A stretch of 64,000 nucleotides of DNA from JBFMHP01 sp964557295 (GTDB lineage: Bacteria > Pseudomonadota > Gammaproteobacteria > RBG-16-57-12), in NCBI GenBank assembly GCA_964557295.1, contig CAZKZP010000003.1, positions 1-64,000 on the forward strand, in the 5' to 3' direction. A program made the position numbers and the translations under genes. How positions within the stretch are numbered: the first letter of the stretch is position 1; the number at the start of each line of letters is the position of its first letter. Of the stretch, positions 17,660 through 25,459 are shown piece by piece. The notes beneath the pieces were generated by a model. It was not told the origin of the DNA. It made no database searches and saw nothing but the letters and a program-made list of their open reading frames with translations.

Positions 17660-18031
17660 TTAGTCAGCTTGCAAGGCGGTAGGTGAGTCAAGCTGTTTGA
17701 TCACACCCTTAATTTCCTGTTCCAGTTGCTCTGGCGGCACGTCAGTTCCAGGCAGGGATGTAACCTTATCCACAATATCTTTAACTTCCCGGTCGAGTTG
17801 CTCCTGGGAGACCGTCACCGTATCGGCCGTCTCATTCTGAGGCAAGGGTGGCTGCGACTTTTCAACTGCCTGGCCAGTAGGTGTGTTTATTGGGTCGCGG
17901 GCTGGTGTGCTGGGTGTGCTGGAACTCACATCGTTTCGCGGCTGCTTTGTGACACTAAGCTGTTCTGTATCGCTACAGCTGGTAGATAACAAAAGTATCG
18001 ATATGGCCACAATCAGTGTTTGAATCGTCAT
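17660..18031 (-). CDS. Small predicted lipoprotein
   Basis: 123 residues with a lipoprotein signal (ISILLLSTSC, lipobox Cys at about 19). A low-complexity Ser/Thr/Pro region (SSSTPSTPARDPINTP) follows, then a C-terminal half with a repeated pattern: SQEQLDREVKDIVDKVTSLP and PPEQLEQEIKGVIKQLDSP. The two units look like a tandem duplication forming a helical pair. Family not recognised. Probably attached to the envelope. Confidence 0.65.
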   Translation of the reverse strand: MTIQTLIVAISILLLSTSCSDTEQLSVTKQPRNDVSSSTPSTPARDPINTPTGQAVEKSQPPLPQNETADTVTVSQEQLDREVKDIVDKVTSLPGTDVPPEQLEQEIKGVIKQLDSPTALQAD

Positions 18032-18647
18032 GGTGGTTCACCTGTTTATTTTACAATAATGAATTGTATGAAATATCGTAAATTACAGAACTAATAATAG
18101 ATCATTTTATCTCCGTGTCATGACGGCAGATGCGCAACATCGTAGTTTTGTCGGCGGATATTGCGCAAAATTGCAGATAATTATCGAACAAAATAGTTTC
18201 TAAAAAATAGCTATTGAAATTAATTTTATATCAACAATTTTCTTAAAATGATCGATATGTAAATAAAAAATATTTCAAATTATTTAAAAAGTCATTGTTG
18301 AAGGTCGGTGAATAGAAGCTATGATTACTCCTGTTGTGAAAGCCGCAGGAAGTGACGTTTTAATTGATACTACTGCATCATGACGAAGCATGCATATCCA
18401 GCCTGCGCATTCATTGCATCATTTTCTAAGCGCGTTATCTCGCGCAGCTATTACATGAGTCAAATTGTCACGTAACAGATCTGCAGAGTCTTTCTTTATA
18501 ACCTTTTTATCCGTCGAATTATAAAGCGTAAGCAAGGTCGAGACAAAAGCCAGGACTTACGCATCGAAAATATACATCTTTCATCTAGATACTCTTAAGT
18601 ATTCTGTCGGGATTTTTCTTTGAAATTCTATCTCAGGAGCAAAGAAG
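18032..18647 (+). promoter_or_regulatory. 616-bp AT-rich upstream region of the octaheme cytochrome operon
   Basis: No gene is seen. The stretch 18180-18300 is very AT-rich, unlike the GC-rich coding DNA around it, and could bind nucleoid proteins. At 18526-18562 GCGTAAG and CTTACGC form a 7-bp hairpin with a 23-base loop, starting 122 bases before the cytochrome ATG. TATAAA at 18520-18525 is a possible -10. I could not match a known riboswitch. Confidence 0.4.
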
Positions 18648-20234
18648 ATGAGTAAATTAAATTCTCTGATAGCTGTTGTATTCCTGGCTGGCATGTCTGC
18701 CGTGGCGTGGGGACGTATCCCGCCGCCGCCCGTCAACCAGAACATTGGTATTCCGGATACCGTATTTAATTTTCTGAACGCGGATGTCTGTAGAAACTGT
18801 CATGGCGGAAATCCACCCGTTGGCGTCCCCGTCAATCCCACGTATAACCCGGACCGGCACCATCTCTCCGTCGGAAGACCGATTGACGGGGTCCCGGAAT
18901 TTCCGCCTAATCGAGATGTCGATGGCGATGGCGTGCCCGATACAACCTTTACCTGCTTGAATTGCCATAGCATTACACTCGATCCGAGTACCGGTCAGCA
19001 AACCATCGTGCAGAATTTTCGGGACTGTCTCGTGTGTCATGATGCGCAAAATGAAACAACCGTCCATCATGCTACCCAAAGGGCGCAGCAAGGCAATTGT
19101 TTCCAGTGTCACGGTGGGATTGTAGAGGGGATCGATGTGGCCACACTCACCGGTAAGCGCCCGAATCCAAGCAACCCATCACAGACCATTCCGGTTGATA
19201 TCCCGACCTACCGGACCAGCCTCGTCACGCCCTATCGCAGCGGTAAGCCCAATGCGGACTCCAGTATCGTAAGTTCCGCAGGTACCAGCCCCGGGAATTG
19301 CAACTTCTGCCACAACACCGTCGATGGCAGTCCGAACGGGACACCGGAGCCGTTTACCTTGCGGGATGGCAGTACGGTGATGATCGAAATATTCCGGAAC
19401 ATGGATAATCACCATGGGACCGGCTTCTTCGGCGAGGGCAAGTGTAATTGGTGCCACGACGTGTTTCTTCCGAGCGCTTCTTCCATCCGCGTGTGTGAAC
19501 GTTGCCATGATCGTCTAACGTTACACAATATCGAATTCGATGCGAATGGTGATGGCACTCAAGCAGGGCAGGAACAGCCCTACTACGGGCACATCGGCAA
19601 CACGAATAACTGCTGGGGTTGTCACGGCAACAATGGACAAGTTATGTCACAGGCGTCGAATGGTGTTACCACTGCCACCATTCCGACTCTAAGTGCCGTA
19701 AATAAGCAAAGTGTTGAGAGCGGTTCGGCCACGTTGTTAACTGCGACTGGCAACGGCTTCGTCAACTCAATTGACTTTGGCGGCAGGACGTATACGTTCA
19801 ATTCCGAAGTTCAGCTGACCGATAGCAGCGGCAAGGTAACGGTAATCAAGCCCAGCCTCTTAACGACCAACTACCTTGAGGCAACTGTGCCGGCTGGCAT
19901 GGTCGCAGACACATACGACATCCAGATCAAGAAGATTTTCCAGCTCAGTAATCCACTCGGATTCGTCGTGAAAAGTCCGTTAACTGCCACGTATGGATTC
20001 GTCTATTCTCGTTATGGCGGATTGGTTGTCGTAGGGGGCAAGGGTTTTAGCGACGGTATGCCGATGGCCAATGTGACGGGTTCGAGAATGAGTGTCACCA
20101 ATGAAAAAGGCGAGAAGGGTAGGGTTTACTACTGGCGCGATGGGCTGATCATTGCGCGCTTCAACAACATTCCTTCGAGTGTGACTGTGGAGAGTTTGTT
20201 CGGCAAGGTCATGGTGCCCATGAGTGTTTATTAA
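18648..20234 (+). CDS. Secreted octaheme c-type cytochrome (OmcZ-like candidate)
   Basis: 528 residues with a signal peptide (AVVFLAGMSAVAWG). Eight CXXCH sites start at C48, C103, C127, C151, C218, C266, C283 and C322, all within the first 326 residues. Likely distal ligands are HH pairs at 71-72 (DRHHLSV), 140-141 and 255-256. Acidic DVDGDGVPD and DANGDG loops could bind calcium. From about 345 to 528 there are no hemes; this part looks like IPT/TIG-type beta domains. A strong RBS (CAGGAGC) precedes the ATG. The next genes encode a subtilase and a PpiC isomerase, the arrangement I recall for omcZ-ozpA-isomerase in Geobacter sulfurreducens. There an octaheme precursor is trimmed to a hemeful nanowire subunit. 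OmcZ identity itself is inference. Confidence 0.85.
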   Translation: MSKLNSLIAVVFLAGMSAVAWGRIPPPPVNQNIGIPDTVFNFLNADVCRNCHGGNPPVGVPVNPTYNPDRHHLSVGRPIDGVPEFPPNRDVDGDGVPDTTFTCLNCHSITLDPSTGQQTIVQNFRDCLVCHDAQNETTVHHATQRAQQGNCFQCHGGIVEGIDVATLTGKRPNPSNPSQTIPVDIPTYRTSLVTPYRSGKPNADSSIVSSAGTSPGNCNFCHNTVDGSPNGTPEPFTLRDGSTVMIEIFRNMDNHHGTGFFGEGKCNWCHDVFLPSASSIRVCERCHDRLTLHNIEFDANGDGTQAGQEQPYYGHIGNTNNCWGCHGNNGQVMSQASNGVTTATIPTLSAVNKQSVESGSATLLTATGNGFVNSIDFGGRTYTFNSEVQLTDSSGKVTVIKPSLLTTNYLEATVPAGMVADTYDIQIKKIFQLSNPLGFVVKSPLTATYGFVYSRYGGLVVVGGKGFSDGMPMANVTGSRMSVTNEKGEKGRVYYWRDGLIIARFNNIPSSVTVESLFGKVMVPMSVY

Positions 20235-20267
20235 TTTTATTGGATATGGGGCAATCAATATCCATCT

Positions 20268-20304
20268 AACGTTAGCCGATGGTGAAATACCATCGGCTAA
20301 CGTT
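20268..20304. repeat. Perfect 16-bp inverted repeat after the octaheme gene
   Basis: AACGTTAGCCGATGGT (20268-20283), loop GAAAT, then the exact complement ACCATCGGCTAACGTT (20289-20304). No U run follows on either strand. It sits in the 167-bp spacer before the subtilase gene. It could stabilise or process the cytochrome mRNA and so lower protease expression relative to the cytochrome. Confidence 0.7.
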
Positions 20305-20401
20305 GCTGTGTGCAAAACACTCATATTTCCCACTAAGCGTATTGCCTGCGTGGTTAAAGTGAATAATCAATGGGCTGGTTTGATTCAGCGTTGGGGGTAT
20401 T

Positions 20402-21838
20402 ATGCTTCATAAAATTCTGAGCAATCTCAGAATCGCATTGGTGCTCTTTGTCAGCCTATTGACGATACCCGCAGCCCAGGCGGGCGAGCGACGCGTGATT
20501 ATCGGTTTTCACCATCCGCCTGGCGCGGCCGAACATGATCTCATCCAGGATCAGCATCGCGGAAAGTTCAAACGGAACTTGAAACGTATCAAGGCAGTAT
20601 CTGCGGACTTATCTGAGCAAGCGATTGCTGAGCTGCAAAGCAAGCCTGGAGTCGCTTACGTTGAGGAGGATGTCAGAGTCAGCATTATTGAACCCGTGTC
20701 CGGTAGCCTTGAGTATTTGAATTCCTGGGGTGTGGCCCATATCGGCAGCGAGGTGGTGCATGGCATGAATACCACGGGAGTGGGTGTTAAGGTTGCCGTG
20801 CTTGATACCGGCGTTGACGATACCCACCCCGAGCTTGCCGGTAATATTCGGGGCGGAGTGAGTTTCTTGAACGGCGATCCAGATTCGAATAGCCAGGATT
20901 ACTTTGATGACAGCTGGAACAGCCACGGTACCCACGTGGCCGGCATTATAGCTGCTGCGGCAAATGGTATTGAGACAGTCGGCGTCGCACCTAGCGCCTC
21001 GATCTATGCCGTCAAGGTTCTCGACAGCGGAGGTGCCGGTTATCTCAGCGATCTGATCGCCGGTATCGAGTGGGCGATCGAGAATGAGATGGATATTGTC
21101 AATTTCAGCATAGGACTGCGGCAAGACCACCAGGCGCTGGCGGATGCATGCGCCAAGGCCTTTGAGGCCGGGACACTGTTGATTGCCGCCGCTGGCAACA
21201 CTGGCAACTACGCTTTCGGGGAAGTTTTGTATCCTGCGCGCTATGCATCGGTCATGGCGATTGGTGCGACCAATCAAGACAATTCCCTCAACTATATGTC
21301 CGCCTATGGCCCGGATGTGGATCTGGTGGCCCCAGGGGACAGCATCTATTCAACCACGGTTGGCGGATACAATATCCTGACGGGTACTTCTCAGGCCGCA
21401 CCCCATGTCGCGGGTGTTGCGGCGCTGATTTTGTCCGCGGGCCTGGATGATCTTGATGGCGATGGTGCGGTTGATAACCGCGACCTTAGGCTGCGGTTGC
21501 AAACCGCTGCCCTTGATCTCGGTGACGTGGGCAGGGACGATACCTACGGGTACGGCTTGGTCAATGCTAAAGCCGCCTTGCTGCGCAGTTCGGGTGGCTC
21601 CACTACCGACGACGATGATGACGACAGTGGTTCTGACAGTGATGATCATGGCGACGAACACGCCGACCGCGGGCAGGGTAAGCATGAGTATTTTCCCGGG
21701 CATAAGGAGCGCAAGGGGCAGGCTGCTGTGAGACGCTTGCAGGGTGAATGGTCGGATGCGCGGGCAAAACGTGGTCAGGGTATGAAGCCGGATTTTATGC
21801 GCAGATCTTTGAGGATTTCAGCGCGGGCTAACTATTAA
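20402..21838 (+). CDS. Subtilisin-like serine protease, secreted (OzpA-like candidate)
   Basis: 478 residues. Signal peptide (LVLFVSLLTIPAAQAGE), then an inhibitor I9-type propeptide (about 28-100, GVAYVEEDVRVSI). The S8 catalytic domain has Asp in VAVLDTGVDDTHPE, His in NSHGTHVAGI and Ser in GTSQAAPHVAG; AAAGNTGN supplies the oxyanion Asn. LDGDGAVDNRD is a likely Ca site. A Ser/Gly/Asp linker (STTDDDDDDSGSDSDD) and a basic tail of about 60 residues follow; both are unusual for the family. Gene order suggests it processes the upstream octaheme cytochrome. The stop codon lies inside the inverted end of repeat element E2. Confidence 0.92.
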   Translation: MLHKILSNLRIALVLFVSLLTIPAAQAGERRVIIGFHHPPGAAEHDLIQDQHRGKFKRNLKRIKAVSADLSEQAIAELQSKPGVAYVEEDVRVSIIEPVSGSLEYLNSWGVAHIGSEVVHGMNTTGVGVKVAVLDTGVDDTHPELAGNIRGGVSFLNGDPDSNSQDYFDDSWNSHGTHVAGIIAAAANGIETVGVAPSASIYAVKVLDSGGAGYLSDLIAGIEWAIENEMDIVNFSIGLRQDHQALADACAKAFEAGTLLIAAAGNTGNYAFGEVLYPARYASVMAIGATNQDNSLNYMSAYGPDVDLVAPGDSIYSTTVGGYNILTGTSQAAPHVAGVAALILSAGLDDLDGDGAVDNRDLRLRLQTAALDLGDVGRDDTYGYGLVNAKAALLRSSGGSTTDDDDDDSGSDSDDHGDEHADRGQGKHEYFPGHKERKGQAAVRRLQGEWSDARAKRGQGMKPDFMRRSLRISARANY

Positions 21839-22067
21839 CCCGGCGATTAAATACCTCTGCTGCATATTCAAAAAGTTCCTTCTCCCCGAGGGATTTATGC
21901 CCTTTAGGGTAGATGGACACGACTGCACGGATGCAGGAGGTAGGGCAACGCATGGAGCGGTTGCCGAGGATGTGGGGAATAAAATCAATGTATTAACTTC
22001 CCTCACCCTAGCCCTCTCCCAGAGGGAGAGGGAATCACACCGGATTTAATTTGATGCCGGGTTAATA
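21833..22067. repeat. MITE-like element E2 with ATTAACCCGGC inverted ends
   Basis: The left end TATTAACCCGGCGATTAAAT (starting within the subtilase stop codon) is mirrored by ATTTGATGCCGGGTTAATA ending at 22067. The inside carries the CCTTCTCC...CCCTCACCCTAGCCCTCTCCC...GAGGGAGAGGG family and CGGATGCAGGAGGTAGGGCAACGC, shared inverted with 36706-36729. The 18 bases TAACTATTAACCCGGCGA at the left end also occur, including the final codons, at the end of the wrbA gene (element E3). Confidence 0.75.
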
Positions 22068-22088
22068 GCCTATACCTACGAGGATGAC

Positions 22089-23141
22089 ATGATAGCGATA
22101 ACGCATCGGTGGATCACGGTCGCACTTACTATAGCGCTTTCCCTTTCGGTTCAGATCGTGGCGGCAAGTACTGGCAACCAAACGGACTTGCAAACAACTA
22201 GCAGAGAAGTCGCCGCCACGGTGAATGGCCAGCCGATCTATGTGGATCAATTGGAGACCCAAGTCCAGGTCGGCATAGATAAATACCGGAGGTTCAACAG
22301 TGGCCCGGTGCCGCCCGGGCTTGGGCGGCAGCTACAAGCAAAGGTCTTGGATAAATATATAGCGGTTGAGCTGCTGTACCAGGCCAGTCTATCAATGAAA
22401 ACCGCCGCGATAGAGCAGAAAGTCGTTGCAGAGCTGGCTAAACTCAAAACCGCGCACGATCACACCCGTGCTGCCTCTGTTCGGCGTCAGATCTATATCG
22501 ATGAATACCTCGCGAAAAACAACTTAAGCAATCCCGAGGTTCCAGCCTCAGAGATCAAGGCCTACTACGAAAGACATAAACAGAACTTTGCGAGCAAGAA
22601 GGATGCGGTCCATGTGCGTCATATCGTGATTCAAATCGCCAAAACCGCCTCGCCTGCGGAGATTGCCCAGGCTCAAAAGAAGATTGCACGAGTGCGGCAA
22701 CTGATCACTGAGGGGAAGCCCTTTACAGAGGTGGCGAAGGAGTACTCGGAAGATGCCAACGCGCCCGCCGGGGGCGACTTGGGTTATATCGAAAAAGGTT
22801 ACATGCCGAGCGAATTTGAAAAGGTGGCCTTCGTGTTGCAGCCGGGAAAATTAAGCGATCTTGTGCAAACAGAATTTGGGTATCACCTCCTTGAGGTAGT
22901 GGATAGAAGGCCCGCCGGGAGTGTCCCTGGTTTTGCGGAGATGAAAGATTTCCTTGCGAAAGGCCTACAGCAGCAGTTGAAGGCCAAGAACATGTCAGCT
23001 CATCTCAAGGCGCTGGAGGAGAAGGCGACGATTGAGATCCTACTCGCCAAGGCTGATGGGCAGATCGAGCATCGAACGCCGCAAACGCCATCTGAAGGCG
23101 CAAAAGTAGTCAAGCAGCATCACTCCACGTCAACTGATTGA
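22089..23141 (+). CDS. Exported PpiC/SurA-type peptidyl-prolyl isomerase
   Basis: 350 residues. Signal peptide (TVALTIALSLSVQIVAAST), a SurA-like N-terminal helical segment beginning VAATVNGQPIYVDQLE, then one parvulin domain (about 165-270). The domain includes VRHIVIQ, GKPFTEVAKEYSEDANAPAGGDLGYI, EFEKVAFVLQPGKLSDLVQT and FGYHLLEV. A polar C-terminal tail follows. Periplasmic parvulins assist folding of secreted proteins. Its place after the octaheme and protease genes suggests a dedicated chaperone for those products. A related isomerase gene follows ozpA in Geobacter, as I recall. It is separated from the protease by element E2 but lies 28 bp before the tetraheme gene. Confidence 0.92.
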   Translation: MIAITHRWITVALTIALSLSVQIVAASTGNQTDLQTTSREVAATVNGQPIYVDQLETQVQVGIDKYRRFNSGPVPPGLGRQLQAKVLDKYIAVELLYQASLSMKTAAIEQKVVAELAKLKTAHDHTRAASVRRQIYIDEYLAKNNLSNPEVPASEIKAYYERHKQNFASKKDAVHVRHIVIQIAKTASPAEIAQAQKKIARVRQLITEGKPFTEVAKEYSEDANAPAGGDLGYIEKGYMPSEFEKVAFVLQPGKLSDLVQTEFGYHLLEVVDRRPAGSVPGFAEMKDFLAKGLQQQLKAKNMSAHLKALEEKATIEILLAKADGQIEHRTPQTPSEGAKVVKQHHSTSTD

Positions 23142-23169
23142 TGGGGACTGATTCCGGAGGGTAATAGGT

Positions 23170-24237
23170 ATGCATGGCCTGTTTAAGACATCTATGCCCT
23201 ATTTACTACTACTGTTCGCCGCACCTATTGCGAGTTCTTATCTTGCACGGAACAGTCTGGCCTCGGATTTAGGTCTGAGTGAGTCAGAATGCAGATCGTG
23301 CCATGGCCCGGGCACCTCATCGATGGCAGATAGGCACCACCTCCTCGTCCTGGCCAAAGGATTAGAATGCCTGTTATGCCATCAGTTCATTGTTGATCCA
23401 ACCACATTCATGAATGAAGTGGTCGCCACCAGGGACTGTTTGGTGTGCCATACGGGCTCACTGGCAGACAGGCACCACCTCTTGGTTAATCGGAAAACGG
23501 TCGATTGTTTCACCTGTCATGCGATGACCTGGGATCCGGTACAGCTGAGCTATGTCGTTGGTTTTCGGTTCTCAGTGCTTGGGATGGGAAACATCATCGG
23601 CGTGGTTAGAGATAATGGGTTGCGTCCCGTTGCAGGCGCGAGCATTGCGACCAATACCGGAGGTTATCGCGCCCTCACGGCACAAGACGGTTCCTATCGG
23701 CTAGATCCGGTTGTCGCCGCGACTTACCTGCTGTCGGCATCCAAATCCGGATACACCGAGCAGACAGTGCGCACCAGAGTCATTGCCGGTGAACGCACGA
23801 CTATTGATTTTCAGCTCGCAGCCACCGGTGTCACGCCGACACCGAAAGAGATCTGCTTCGATGGTGACGACAACGATGATGATGGCCTGGTCGATTGTGC
23901 GGATCCAAATTGCAGTACGGATACTATCTGTAATATCACCAGCTTGGTAGAGATCTGTAATAACAAGATGGACGACGATCTCGACGGGTTCGTAGACTGC
24001 AAAGATACCGACTGTGTTAACGATGCGAGCTGCAAGACTACGCCTCTGCACGAGTATTGTGGCAACGGCATGGATGACGACCGCGATGGTTTGGTCGATT
24101 GTGCGGACGCAACGGACTGCTTCGGACATTTGTTCTGCCGGGAGCGTGCGCGTCACGACGGACATGATAGTGATGAGCGTGTGACAAGGCGAAATGAAGC
24201 AAGCGGGAGCCGCTGGCGGCGCAACGATAGCGACTGA
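23170..24237 (+). CDS. Secreted tetraheme cytochrome with carboxypeptidase-regulatory and Ca-binding-like repeat domains
   Basis: 355 residues. A signal segment precedes four CXXCH motifs (CRSCH, CLLCH, CLVCH, CFTCH) in the first 120 residues. They are organised as two copies of CxxCH-...-DRHHLLV-...-CxxCH. The same DRHHLxV phrase occurs in the octaheme protein. Next is a CarboxypepD_reg-like beta sandwich (about 137-215, VRDNGLRPVAGASI...TAQDGSYRL). Three repeats of the form EICxDGxDNDxDGLVDCxDxxC (about 232-325) follow, like the metal-binding repeats of MopE and other surface proteins. A basic, disordered tail ends the protein. RBS GGAGG. Probably a cell-surface electron-transfer protein working with the octaheme cytochrome; the exact function is unknown. 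Confidence 0.85.
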   Translation: MHGLFKTSMPYLLLLFAAPIASSYLARNSLASDLGLSESECRSCHGPGTSSMADRHHLLVLAKGLECLLCHQFIVDPTTFMNEVVATRDCLVCHTGSLADRHHLLVNRKTVDCFTCHAMTWDPVQLSYVVGFRFSVLGMGNIIGVVRDNGLRPVAGASIATNTGGYRALTAQDGSYRLDPVVAATYLLSASKSGYTEQTVRTRVIAGERTTIDFQLAATGVTPTPKEICFDGDDNDDDGLVDCADPNCSTDTICNITSLVEICNNKMDDDLDGFVDCKDTDCVNDASCKTTPLHEYCGNGMDDDRDGLVDCADATDCFGHLFCRERARHDGHDSDERVTRRNEASGSRWRRNDSD

Positions 24238-24242
24238 ATCAA

Positions 24243-24266
24243 GCGGGTTTCTCGTTGGCAACCCGC
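24243..24266 (+). terminator. Hairpin after the tetraheme gene, possible terminator
   Basis: GCGGGTT (24243-24249) pairs with AACCCGC (24260-24266). Only a weak T content follows. It lies between convergent genes (tetraheme cytochrome and class V aminotransferase) and could serve both strands. Confidence 0.35.
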
Positions 24267-24318
24267 GCCTTGATTCGATCACGCGGTTGGGGTTAGTTGG
24301 TTTGCGGCGGCGTGAGGA

Positions 24319-25443
24319 TTAGGCGAGCGTCGCGCGTCTCACCGCCTGTTCCAGCATCATGTGCGATGAGTAGAAGTGCGGTGATAACCGCACGCCACCG
24401 CCGCGTTGGGCACAAATCACACCTTGCTGCATGAGTTCCTGATGAAGGGTCACCGGGTCGATGTGTTGGTGGCGGAAGGTGACGATGCCGGCGTAGCGGC
24501 CGGGTTGCCGGGCGGAGATGACCTCCAGCGCGGGCTCGTGGTCGATGAGTTCGATGAGATGAGCGACGTTGTCGAGCAGTTCCTGTTCGATCCGCGCCAT
24601 GCCAAGTTCGTGATGCACGGAGAGACTAGCGAGCAGGGCGTGGATGCTCAGCATGTTCGGGCTGCCGCATTCGAAGCGGCGCGCGGATTTCGCCGGTGTC
24701 CATTGCGTGGTGTTGTAGTTGCCGACATCCTCGACCATGTGCCAGCCGTATTGATTGAGTCTTAGCCGTTCGCGCACTTCTGCGCGGCAATAAAACACGG
24801 CCAATCCCTCTGGTCCGAGCATCCATTTGTGGCCGTCGGCCATGACGAAATCGGCGTGGATGGCCTGCACATCGAATTGCAGCGCGCCGAGGCTTTGGAT
24901 GGCGTCGACACAAAACAACACGCCGTGCTCGCGGCAATGGCGTCCCAAGCGCTCCAGATCCATGCGCAGGCCCGAGGCATACTGCACCGAGCTGATGGTG
25001 AGCAGGCGGGTGTTTTCATCGATCAATGCGATCAGGGCGTCTTCGGGCGACGCCGCCGCGCGCAGATCGGCCTGGCGCAAGGCCACGCCGTGCGCGGCGA
25101 GCGATTCCCAGACGATGCGATTGGAGGGGAATTCTTCGTTGCTGGTGACGATGTTGTCGCCGCGCTGCCATTCCAAACCATAGGCGACCACTGATAAGGC
25201 CTCCGAGGTGTTTTTCATCAGCGCGATGTCGTTGACCGAGGGCGCATTGAGCAACTGGCGCAGGCTCACGCGCAAGGCCAGTTCGGCCTTGATCCAGGCC
25301 GGATAATTTTGCGCGCCGCGATGGATGTTTTCGTCGGCGAAGGCCTGCACTGCGGTTGCAGTGCGTTTGGGCCAGGGGGCGACGGCGGCATGGTTGAGAT
25401 ACAGGATGCTGGGGTCGAGCGGGAATTCGGCTTGGTAGTCCAT
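24319..25443 (-). CDS. Class V aminotransferase (cysteine desulfurase-like fold)
   Basis: 374 residues from ATG 25443 (MDYQAEFPLDPSILYLNHAA); a longer frame upstream overlaps the RES gene and is not supported. PLP motifs are MKNTSEALSVVAYG, VDAIQSLGALQFD and the lysine motif MADGHKWMLGPEGLAVFY. RGGGVRLSPHFYSS closes the protein. It lacks the flexible-loop Cys environment of SufS, so it may act on another substrate (selenocysteine-lyase or isopenicillin epimerase-like subgroup). It lies 16 bp after the RES toxin gene on the same strand. Substrate unknown. Confidence 0.85.
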   Translation of the reverse strand: MDYQAEFPLDPSILYLNHAAVAPWPKRTATAVQAFADENIHRGAQNYPAWIKAELALRVSLRQLLNAPSVNDIALMKNTSEALSVVAYGLEWQRGDNIVTSNEEFPSNRIVWESLAAHGVALRQADLRAAASPEDALIALIDENTRLLTISSVQYASGLRMDLERLGRHCREHGVLFCVDAIQSLGALQFDVQAIHADFVMADGHKWMLGPEGLAVFYCRAEVRERLRLNQYGWHMVEDVGNYNTTQWTPAKSARRFECGSPNMLSIHALLASLSVHHELGMARIEQELLDNVAHLIELIDHEPALEVISARQPGRYAGIVTFRHQHIDPVTLHQELMQQGVICAQRGGGVRLSPHFYSSHMMLEQAVRRATLA

Positions 25444-25459
25444 GGCGGTGGGCTCGTGG

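Noticed and set aside
18340..18400. Possible cyclic-di-GMP riboswitch in the octaheme leader (gtgaaagccgcagg...)
   Set aside because: Only a few bases resemble GEMM; the conserved stems and the tetraloop receptor could not be found.
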